From: Streptomyces sp. PKU-EA00015
GTDB lineage: Bacteria > Actinomycetota > Actinomycetes > Streptomycetales > Streptomycetaceae
Assembly (NCBI RefSeq): GCF_013387495.1
Contig: NZ_JABZEE010000056.1
Span: 1 to 58,455, forward strand
Reading direction: 5' to 3'
DNA length: 58,455 bases
The notes under the pieces were generated by a model. It did no database searches. It was not told the DNA's origin and was given only the letters and a program-made list of their open reading frames with translations. Shown piece by piece: positions 52,101-58,455 of this stretch. Within the stretch, counting starts at the first letter, position 1, and every line of letters begins with the position of its first letter. Position numbers and translations under genes: made by a program.

Positions 52101-53069
52101 CTACTCCTTGGGGCCGCGCAGCAGGGCCACGATGTGCGCGGCCGCCGTCGACAGGTGCCGACAGGCCTCGCCCAGCTGCTCCTGTGTCACGCCGTGGTCG
52201 CGCGCCGCGTCCCGTACGTCGTCCCGGAAGCGGTCCAGGAGCCGTTCGAGATCACGTGCCGGGTCGGCCGAATCCTTGACGTCCACGGTGTCCTTCGCCC
52301 AGTCGGGGCCGGTGCCGGCCGCGTCCGGTTTCGGACACGGCGGCCAGGCGGTGCCCCGCGCCAGACCGCCGAGCTGACCGGCCAGCTCCGACAGGCCCTC
52401 GCGCACGCCGGTCGGCCAGTCGCCGCGCGCGAAGTGGTCCTGGACCTGGTCCTGCACCTGCTGGGCGATGCGCTGCATCTCCGCTCGGGCGGCGTCGGCC
52501 GCCTCCTGCGCCTGGCGGCGCGCCTGCTTGGCGTCCTCACGCGCCCGGCGCGACTCGTCCTTGGCGCGCTGCGCCTGCTCCTTCCACTCCTGCTTCGCGC
52601 GGCGCAGCTCCTCCTTCGCCGCCCGCCAGGACTCCTTGTCGGCGAAGTCGCCCCCGCCGCTGCGCGGGCCCGCCGACTCCCGGCGGGTCTCGCTCGCCGC
52701 GGTCCGCATCTCGCTGCGCAGCTTGCCCGCCGCGCCCCGCACGTCGTCGCGGATCTCCGCGGCGAGTTCGGAGACGGACTCGCGGATCTCCAGCTCCAGA
52801 TCGGCCAGTTCCCCGCTGCGTCCGGCGAGCTCGGCGCGGCCCGCGTCGGTGATCGAGTACACCTTGCGGCCGCCCTCGGTGGCGTGCGTGACCAGGCCCT
52901 CGGCCTCCAGCTTGGCCAGCCGCGGGTAGACGGTGCCGGCGCTCGGCGCGTACAGGCCGTGGAAACGCTCCTCCAGGAGACGGATGACCTCGTAGCCGTG
53001 GCGCGGAGCCTCGTCCAGCAGCTTCAACAGGTAGAGCCGCAGGCGGCCGTGGGCGAATACGGGGGGCAT
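52101..53069 (-). CDS. PadR-family regulator with a long coiled-coil extension
   Basis: 322 residues; classical PadR proteins are 110-180. The N-terminal winged helix (about 1-85: LLKLLDEAPRHGYEVIRLLEERF, SAGTVYPRLAKLEAEGLVT) is followed by some 120 residues of charged helix (AKEELRRAKQEWKEQAQRAK) of coiled-coil character and a C-terminal helical segment. It starts 1 nt after the DUF4097 stop, so the two are one operon. ATATCGCG repeats in the operon promoter are probable operators. Confidence 0.88.
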   Translation of the reverse strand: MPPVFAHGRLRLYLLKLLDEAPRHGYEVIRLLEERFHGLYAPSAGTVYPRLAKLEAEGLVTHATEGGRKVYSITDAGRAELAGRSGELADLELEIRESVSELAAEIRDDVRGAAGKLRSEMRTAASETRRESAGPRSGGGDFADKESWRAAKEELRRAKQEWKEQAQRAKDESRRAREDAKQARRQAQEAADAARAEMQRIAQQVQDQVQDHFARGDWPTGVREGLSELAGQLGGLARGTAWPPCPKPDAAGTGPDWAKDTVDVKDSADPARDLERLLDRFRDDVRDAARDHGVTQEQLGEACRHLSTAAAHIVALLRGPKE

Positions 53070-53070
53070 G

Positions 53071-53931
53071 TCAGAGAACCTTCCCGGTCGGGGCGTCGGC
53101 GTACGCCTCGTCCTCCTCGGCCGGTGGCCTGCGCAGCAGCGCGATCGAGCCGGAGACGGTGGTGGCCTTGAGTCTGCCGGTGCCCGCGCCCAGGGTGCCG
53201 GTGATCTGCTTGGCCCCCCACCGGCCCGCGACCCGCAGGTCCTCGAAGGCGTTGGAGACGGCGCCGCTCGCGGTGTTCGCCTCGACGCGGGCGTCGGCGG
53301 GATGGGGCAGCCGGATGGCCACCTCGCCGGAGACGGTGCTCAGCGCGATGTCGGTCGGGCCGCCGGCCGTGTCGATGTCGACGACCATGTCGCCGCTGAC
53401 GGAGTCGGCCCGCACGGAGCGGCCGGAGCCCGCGATGACGGTGAGGTCGCCGGAGACGGAGTGGTAGCGCAGGTCGCCGCTGAGCGACTGCGCCTCGAGG
53501 TCGCCGGAGACGGTCTCGGCGCGGACGGCACCGGAGAGCCCGACGAGGGTGGTGTCACCGGTGACGCCGCGTACGACGGCGGGGCCCCGGACGCCGGAGA
53601 CGACCGCGTTCGCCCCGACGACGCCGACCTCGACGGTGGCCTCGGCGGGGACGGCGAGGGAGACGACCGCGCTGCGGCGGCGGCCCTTGCGGTCGAGCCA
53701 CGTGAGGAAGCCCTGCCAGGGCAGGTCCGGGTAGGCGACGGTGAGCGTGGCCCCGTTCCGGGTGACGACGAGCGGGGGGCCCTCGATCTCGGAGACCTCC
53801 AGCCGGGTGGAACCTTCGTCGGTCCCGACGACGTTGACGGTTCCGTTGACGATGCGCACGTTGACCGTCGTGACCGGTTCGTCGAAGGTGAGCTTCTTCG
53901 GCTCGGCGACGTCCCATGTCGTCTCTGCCAT
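53071..53931 (-). CDS. DUF4097 beta-helix protein, partner of PadR
   Basis: 286 residues. Repeated strand units with the pattern xVSGDLxxxSxSG (VRAETVSGDLEAQSLSGDL, YHSVSGDLTVIAGSG, LSTVSGEVAIRL) build a beta-solenoid, typical of DUF4097/adhesin-like proteins. No signal peptide or membrane helix. DUF4097 genes often accompany PadR regulators. Function unknown. GGGAGG precedes ATG 53931. Confidence 0.88.
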   Translation of the reverse strand: MAETTWDVAEPKKLTFDEPVTTVNVRIVNGTVNVVGTDEGSTRLEVSEIEGPPLVVTRNGATLTVAYPDLPWQGFLTWLDRKGRRRSAVVSLAVPAEATVEVGVVGANAVVSGVRGPAVVRGVTGDTTLVGLSGAVRAETVSGDLEAQSLSGDLRYHSVSGDLTVIAGSGRSVRADSVSGDMVVDIDTAGGPTDIALSTVSGEVAIRLPHPADARVEANTASGAVSNAFEDLRVAGRWGAKQITGTLGAGTGRLKATTVSGSIALLRRPPAEEDEAYADAPTGKVL

Positions 53932-53968
53932 GGCGATGACCTCCCGGTCCCAAGGGGCGCGACGCAAC

Positions 53969-54016
53969 ATATCGCGTCTCCTGGTGACACGATATATCGC
54001 GGTTACGGGTTGTCAA
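53969..54016 (-). promoter_or_regulatory. Promoter and PadR-type operators of the DUF4097-padR operon
   Basis: The octamer ATATCGCG occurs twice (53969-53976 and 53994-54001). The second lies within the perfect palindrome CGATATATCG (53990-53999). A -35 TTGACA reads on the minus strand at 54016-54011, with a -10-like TATCGT 16 nt on. AT-rich palindromes of this sort are typical PadR sites; autoregulation is inferred. Confidence 0.7.
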
Positions 54017-54019
54017 GGG

Positions 54020-54840
54020 CCGCGATTCCCCGGGCCCGCGGGAACGGGGTTCATCAGGGGGTTGCGCCCCCGTCCGAAGGCTCGGGGCCTTCCCCGACCC
54101 CGCTCCTTCGCGAAACCGGGGCCTCGGCTCTCGGCCCCTACGGGGGGACGCGGACGCGCGGCTTCGCGCTGCGGAGGCTCCCCCACCCCGCCCTTGCCGA
54201 CACTGGGGGCTCCAGACCCCTCCGTGGAGGGGCGGAGACGGCCGCCTTCGTCCGGTTGCGGCAGCTTCGCGCCGCAGGGTCATTTCCTGGCCTGGGAATT
54301 CCGACGCCAGACGTGCGGGGGACGGCACGCTGGGTTGCGTCCACATCCTTGGGGCGGCACGGGGAAGCCGCGCTGCGTCGGCGGCCTGGGCTTCGTCCCT
54401 CCCAAGAGCGTGCGGGGCGCGCGCGGCGTTGTGTCCACGCCCTTGGGGCGGCACTGCGTGCCGCGCTGCGGCGGCGGCATTACCGCGCCGCCGGGCGCTT
54501 TTGCGGGCTTTGGCTCCGTCCTCAGATCCTGAGGGAGGGGATCACGGGCTGATGCCCCCAACCCCGGACGCGGCAGCTGCGCGCCGCAGCCTTCGTCGGC
54601 CCCGTGCCTTCCCGTACGGGACGGGCCCCGCAGCAGTTTCGTGCCGAGGGGCCCACGTCCTCCGGGGCGGCCTTGGGCGTCTCTCCACCGAGGCGGGGGA
54701 CAGAGCTGCCCGGACGTAACGCGTCGTGAGGTACCGGGACGATCCCGCAGGCGGAAAGGGCCCGGATGCCCACTCCGGAGGCCCCGGGGGCCCACTCGGG
54801 GCGCACGCCCCGGCGTCGCAGCGGGCGCACGGGCAGCGGC
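54020..54840. other. Non-coding, repeat-bearing 0.8-kb spacer
   Basis: No gene with sensible codon use or a recognisable product is seen on either strand, although GC content is high and frames stay open. It contains a 51-52-nt direct repeat (54334-54385 and 54428-54478, 94 nt apart) and several GGCAGC/GCCGCAG-like imperfect palindromes near 54259 and 54570. It may be degenerate DNA at an insertion-prone site beside the conflict-system operon. Confidence 0.6.
54334..54478. repeat. Pair of about 51-nt imperfect direct repeats
   Basis: Copy 1 (54334-54385) and copy 2 (54428-54478) share CTTGGGGCGGCAC and CCGCGCTGCG blocks with differences in between. Period 94 nt. No coding frame is shared. 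Confidence 0.65.
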
Positions 54841-55023
54841 TTACTCGTCGTCGTCCTCGTCGTCGAGGCGGGCCAGCCAGGTGGCGAGGCGTTCGACGGG
54901 GACCTCGAAGTCGGGGTTGAGGTCGACGAACGTGCGCAGCTGCTCTGCGAGCCACTCGAAGGTGACTTCCTCCTCGCCGCGCCGCTTCTCCAGCTCCTCG
55001 ATGCCGCGGTCGGTGAAGTACAA
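54841..55023 (-). CDS. DUF6104-like 60-residue protein starting with TTG
   Basis: 60 residues: it begins MYFTDRGIEELEKRRGEEEV and ends in an acidic tail, DDEDDDE. The TTG at 55023 is the start, because GAAGGAG lies 7 nt upstream and the protein sequence matches a small conserved Streptomyces family from its first residue. A helix pair with a conserved Trp (FEWLAEQLRTFV) is visible. Function unknown. Divergent from the Trypco1 gene. Confidence 0.82.
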   Translation of the reverse strand: MYFTDRGIEELEKRRGEEEVTFEWLAEQLRTFVDLNPDFEVPVERLATWLARLDDEDDDE

Positions 55024-55184
55024 GAGAGCGCTCCTTCGGGTGATGCGGGCCGGTGCCTTCCCCCAGCGTATGCCGCGTGCCGGCGGTGTCGGCGAACCGC
55101 CTGCCGGCGGCCATGGGCTGCAGTAGCCTGTGCGAGCCCGAACCGACGGCCGGGGCGACGAGTTGGACGAACACGGGGGCGTTG

Positions 55185-55577
55185 ATGGCATACCGGGTGC
55201 GCGAGGTCGAGATCGGCGGGGAGACCGTGCTCGCCCGGGTCGAGACGCTCGACCCCGAGGACCTCGACCTGCGTGGACGTCCCACCGAGTACGGCGACGA
55301 GGAGGAGGTCGGCGCGCTGGACACCCTCCTCGACCGGGTGGACGGCGTGCAGCGGGTGATCCGTACCGTCGGCACCTCGGTGCTCGACGCCGCACGGGAG
55401 GCGGCGAGGCCCGACGAGGTGAGCGTGAGCTTCGGCGTGGAGCTGGCGGCGAAGTCGGGCAAGGTCGTCGCGTTCCTCGCGGACGGCGAGGCCAAGGCGT
55501 CGCTGTCCGTCACGCTCACCTGGCGTCCCGGCGACAACCGTGACGGCGGCGGCCAGGGTACGCAGGGGCATGCCTGA
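55185..55577 (+). CDS. Trypco1 (trypsin-co-occurring domain 1) protein
   Basis: 130 residues. VREVEIGGETVLARVE opens the domain, and VSVSFGVELAAKSGKVVAFLADGEAKASLSVTLTW closes it (each read as a part; total about 110 residues). This pattern is that of the Trypco1 family (CU044_2847 family), found beside trypsin-like proteases in predicted NTP-dependent conflict systems. Its role there is unknown, perhaps as an adaptor or as a sensor. Its end overlaps the protease gene by 8 bp, so they are co-translated. Confidence 0.82.
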   Translation: MAYRVREVEIGGETVLARVETLDPEDLDLRGRPTEYGDEEEVGALDTLLDRVDGVQRVIRTVGTSVLDAAREAARPDEVSVSFGVELAAKSGKVVAFLADGEAKASLSVTLTWRPGDNRDGGGQGTQGHA

Positions 55578-57672
55578 GCAGACGTCCCGCCTGGACCGGC
55601 TGGTCCGGGCCGCGACCGTTGCGTTGGGCGCCGACGACGGCACACACTGGGGCTCCGGCGGACTCGTCGCGCCTGGTTGGGTGCTCACCGCCGCGCACGT
55701 CGTCCGCGCCGCGGGCGGCGAGAGCTATACCGTCACCATGCCGGACGGCAGCCGGGTGCCGGCGCTGACCGGCTACCGGCCGGTCGGCGTACCGGATCAC
55801 GGCCCTGTGCCCGCCCACTGCGACCTGGCGCTGGTACGGCTGCTGGCGGACGGCCTCGACCACGACTGCGTCTGGATGACCGATCGGGGCGACCCGCCTT
55901 CGGGCGCCGTCCGGGCTTACGGCTGGTACCAGGGAGGGCCCGGGTTGCTCGACTGGACCGGCAACTGTGAGGTGGCGGGCGGCGACGGGCTCGCCAGCTT
56001 CCGTCTTGGGCCCCAGTCCGAGATCCCGAAGGGGGTGTCGGGCGGGCCGGTCGTCGACCTGGCGCAGGGTGCGGTGGTCGGTGTGACCAAGGCCAGACGG
56101 TCGGGGGAAGGCGGCATCAGGGACGGCGGCCGAGCCGTACGCACCAGCCTGCTCCGGGAGTTCAGCGATCCGGAGCCGGTCGACCCCGAGGAGGTTCTCG
56201 GATCCGACCCGTACCACGCGCTGATCCGGGACCATGACCTCTGGCACGCCGAGAGCGACCTTCGAGAGGGCTGGCCCGACCTGCAGGGCGCCTTGCCGGG
56301 CAACGGCATCCCCGACAGCCCGGTCTCCTGGTCGCCGGGCGACCGGGTGGAGCTGCTGGAACTCTTCGCCGTGCTGCCGCCACCCGACGACCCCGGCCTG
56401 GTGCGCGCCCTGCTCGCGGAGACGTTCTACCAACGCGTGAGCTTTTCCGCGGTGGCCGGGCCGCGGCACTGGCGGGACGGCCACGGCGAGATCCACCCGT
56501 ACCGCATGCGGTTCCAGGTCGAGGCGCTGCCCTATCTGCGGTTCGCGCGACTCGTCGCCCTGGCGGCGGGCGAGGAGACCGCCGGCCGCGACCTGGCTCG
56601 CTGGGTCCGGCGGCGAAAACGCCGGCTCGGCCTGGAGATCGCGGCCAGCATCGACGGTGTGGCCCTGCCCCGCGTCGAGGTGGTCGCGGCCGGCCTGGGC
56701 AACGTGCCGACGCCCGCACCGCACGCCCCCGCGGCCTCGCACGGAGCACCCGGTGACGGGCCGGGCGCGGTGGCCGCCGACGGAGCGGGGTGCGTCGCCA
56801 CGGCAGTGCCCCGCCCGGCAGCACCCGCGCGGCCGGGTGACGGGCCCAGCGTGCTGCTGGAACTGGAGCCGGTGCTCTGGCGTTACCCCCTCGCGTTCTA
56901 CTGGCGGTTACGCGTCCTGGGACAGCGTTCCGAGGACGACGCACTCGTCGACGCAGAGGAGTCCGGCGACGGCGTCGGGCCGGACGAACTCCCGCTGCGC
57001 CTGCAGCGCCCGCTCGCCAGGGTCTTTCTGCAGCTGGACACGGCCGACCGGTTCGCACCGCTCGAAGTCGCGCTGCCCGCCGACCACTTCGACCTCGCCG
57101 TGCAGCGCTGGCTGCCCCAGGCCGCAGTCTCCGAGCTCGGCTCCTCCGACCCGGCGTCCTGGCCGCTGGGTGTACGGCGTCAGGTCTTCGTCAGGGACTC
57201 CTCGCGGCGCGGACCGCCCGACCCGGTGTGGGCGCAGCGGTGGATCGGAACCGCCGGGGCCCCCGCGTTGCAGGCCCTGCACACCCCGGCGCCCGGTGGC
57301 GTGCTGCGCAGGGCCGCGCTCGCCGACGCCGAGCCCGGTCAGGTGCCGGTCGTCTGTACGCCGGCAGGTGCCGAACTGGGGCGTGAGGCGATGGAGATGG
57401 CCCTGGGCAGCGGACACGGCATCGTCCTGTGGCGCGCCCAGGGGCATCCGGCCACCGGTTGCGACACGACCTGCCACGAGTTCCGGGAGGAGGTCGCAGG
57501 GCTGCTGGCGGGCATGGGATCCGCCGCCGATCTGCCGGAACAGCTGCGCGTACTGAGGGAACGCGTCCACCGACGCGAGCCCCGCACCGGTTGGGCCGAG
57601 CCGCTCGCCCTGGTGTACGACGACGCGAGCAGGCCGCTGCCCGCGCTGAACAGCCCGTTGGACTCGCCGTGA
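55570..57672 (+). CDS. Trypsin-like protease fused to EAD-like and VMAP-C-like domains
   Basis: 700 residues, no signal peptide. The trypsin-like domain (about 1-205) has His43 in GWVLTAAHVV, Asp85 in CDLALVRL and Ser157 in GVSGGP, so the triad is intact. A helical effector-associated (EAD-like) domain follows at about 234-310 (DRVELLELFAVLPPPDDPGLVRALL). The rest resembles VMAP-C (vWA-MoxR-associated protein, C-terminal): LWRYPLAFYWRLRVLG, LPADHFDLAVQRWLP, HEFREEVAGLLAGM. Such proteins are the effector and signalling part of ternary VMAP-MoxR systems. Predicted to be a dormant protease released on invasion or stress. Confidence 0.82.
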   Translation: MPEQTSRLDRLVRAATVALGADDGTHWGSGGLVAPGWVLTAAHVVRAAGGESYTVTMPDGSRVPALTGYRPVGVPDHGPVPAHCDLALVRLLADGLDHDCVWMTDRGDPPSGAVRAYGWYQGGPGLLDWTGNCEVAGGDGLASFRLGPQSEIPKGVSGGPVVDLAQGAVVGVTKARRSGEGGIRDGGRAVRTSLLREFSDPEPVDPEEVLGSDPYHALIRDHDLWHAESDLREGWPDLQGALPGNGIPDSPVSWSPGDRVELLELFAVLPPPDDPGLVRALLAETFYQRVSFSAVAGPRHWRDGHGEIHPYRMRFQVEALPYLRFARLVALAAGEETAGRDLARWVRRRKRRLGLEIAASIDGVALPRVEVVAAGLGNVPTPAPHAPAASHGAPGDGPGAVAADGAGCVATAVPRPAAPARPGDGPSVLLELEPVLWRYPLAFYWRLRVLGQRSEDDALVDAEESGDGVGPDELPLRLQRPLARVFLQLDTADRFAPLEVALPADHFDLAVQRWLPQAAVSELGSSDPASWPLGVRRQVFVRDSSRRGPPDPVWAQRWIGTAGAPALQALHTPAPGGVLRRAALADAEPGQVPVVCTPAGAELGREAMEMALGSGHGIVLWRAQGHPATGCDTTCHEFREEVAGLLAGMGSAADLPEQLRVLRERVHRREPRTGWAEPLALVYDDASRPLPALNSPLDSP

Positions 57673-57697
57673 CAGCGACCGAACCAGGAGAACCGAC

Positions 57698-58455
57698 GTG
57701 ACCGATTGGCTTGTCTACCGCGGGACGGGCGAACCGCACAGGGGGATCGAGACCCTGCCTCCGCCGCCGCCGTGGCGCGACTTCGACGGCGGGCCGCCCT
57801 TGCCCGATTGGCGGCCGGACCTGGAAAGCGCCTCCTTCCGGCGCCTCGGCAGTTACGGCCACGTCGTCGACGTCGCCAGGTCACGGGAGGAACTGGAGCT
57901 GATCAACGCGGCCCTGTTCCTGCGGCGTCCGCTGCTCGTCACCGGTGAACCCGGCATCGGCAAGAGCACCCTGGCCCATTCCATCGCCCATGAGCTGCAG
58001 CTGGGCCGGGTGCTGCGATGGCCCGTGCACAGCAGGAGCACCCTGCGGGACGGCCTCTACCAGTACGACGCCATCGGCCGCCTGCACGACGCCCAGCTGC
58101 CCGGAAGCGACGCCCAGCTGCCCGGAAGCGACAGCCACGACATCGGGCGCTACCTCAGGCTGGGCCCTCTGGGCACGGCGCTGCTGCCCACCGTGCTGCC
58201 TCGCGTCCTGCTCATCGACGAACTCGACAAGGGGGACATGGACCTGCCCAACGACCTGTTGAACGCCTTGGAGGAGGGCGAGTTCGCCCTCCCCGAGCTG
58301 GAGCGCCTCACCGACCGGGACGAGGTCGAGGTGCGCACCGACGACGGGACCGCGGTCCCGGTGCGGGGCGGCCGCGTCCGCTGCCGCGCGTTTCCCGTCG
58401 TGGTGATGACCAGCAACGACCAGCGCGACTTCCCCGCGGCGCTGCTGCGTCGCTG
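57698..58455 (+). CDS. MoxR-type AAA+ ATPase (N-terminal part, cut by the window edge)
   Basis: 252 residues are present. Walker A GEPGIGKST (residues 83-91), Walker B VLLIDELDKG (170-179), sensor region VVVMTSND. GTG 57698 is preceded by AGGAG 7 nt upstream and starts 25 nt after the protease stop. MoxR ATPases work with vWA proteins as chaperones; next to VMAP-C proteins they are the NTP-dependent switch of the conflict system. A 7-residue duplication (DAQLPGS twice, 131-144) lies between Walker A and B. The vWA partner is expected beyond the edge. Confidence 0.88.
   Translation, partial: MTDWLVYRGTGEPHRGIETLPPPPPWRDFDGGPPLPDWRPDLESASFRRLGSYGHVVDVARSREELELINAALFLRRPLLVTGEPGIGKSTLAHSIAHELQLGRVLRWPVHSRSTLRDGLYQYDAIGRLHDAQLPGSDAQLPGSDSHDIGRYLRLGPLGTALLPTVLPRVLLIDELDKGDMDLPNDLLNALEEGEFALPELERLTDRDEVEVRTDDGTAVPVRGGRVRCRAFPVVVMTSNDQRDFPAALLRR

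Noticed and set aside
53741..54532. Open frame across the DUF4097 promoter and the repeat-bearing spacer
   Set aside because: Translates to low-complexity Ser/Arg/Pro sequence with no conserved pattern, and would cover the PadR operators.

Overview
This is a high-GC chromosomal window from an actinomycete, almost certainly a Streptomyces. The coding regions have strong third-position GC bias. Gene content and order follow the conserved Streptomyces core around sigR-rsrA, nrdAB, dasR-dasABC, wblE, sigH, eshA, sodN and malic enzyme. The assignment rests on recognised gene content and order; no database was searched.

Layout. (1) 1-8 kb: the 3' end of a tRNA, a Fur-family regulator divergent from a monofunctional catalase, a CBS-domain protein, histidinol-phosphatase (hisN), a TetR regulator, an SMR exporter, rsgA, aroA and an M50-like membrane peptidase. 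(2) 8-16 kb: an SRAP-type abasic-site protein, an alpha/beta hydrolase, the thiol-oxidative-stress pair sigR-rsrA with a textbook autoregulatory promoter, two membrane HD-domain proteins (one catalytically intact HD-GYP, one degenerate), a TPR protein, peptide deformylase and a secreted M15 peptidase. (3) 16-20.6 kb: class Ia ribonucleotide reductase nrdA-nrdB behind a cobalamin riboswitch and a likely NrdR-type inverted repeat. (4) 20.6-29 kb: a symporter with its DUF3311 partner, then the aminosugar regulon (dasR, dasABC, GH3 hexosaminidase) with two DasR operators (dre) before dasA and a third, apparently orphaned, after the hexosaminidase. (5) 29-36.6 kb: a PdtaS-like kinase, wblE, a lipid kinase, sigH with its anti-sigma factor, a UBP zinc finger and a Na+/H+ antiporter. 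(6) 36.6-42 kb: a PLP enzyme divergent from a Family 2 encapsulin (EshA), small conserved proteins, a frameshifted EACC1-like relic, nickel superoxide dismutase with its peptidase, and a CGNR regulator. (7) 42-49 kb: a polar amino-acid ABC transporter, malic enzyme, a quinone oxidoreductase and a secreted GH5 enzyme.

(8) 49-58.5 kb is the accessory part. It holds a large fusion of a degenerate P-loop module, one membrane helix and a periplasmic-binding-type sensor; an autoregulated PadR-DUF4097 pair; a roughly 0.8 kb non-coding repeat-bearing spacer; a small TTG-start gene; and finally an operon of Trypco1, a trypsin/EAD/VMAP-C-like protein and a MoxR-type AAA+ ATPase cut by the window edge. 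This last operon looks like one of the predicted NTP-dependent conflict (counter-invader) systems. Together with the EACC1 relic at 40 kb it is the most novel signal in the window.

How the parts work together. Several regulons are self-contained: peroxide sensing (Fur/catalase), disulphide stress (sigR/rsrA), B12-controlled choice of ribonucleotide reductase, chitin/chitobiose uptake under DasR, general stress (sigH/anti-sigma) and nickel SOD maturation. No insertion sequence, prophage, CRISPR array or integrase was seen.
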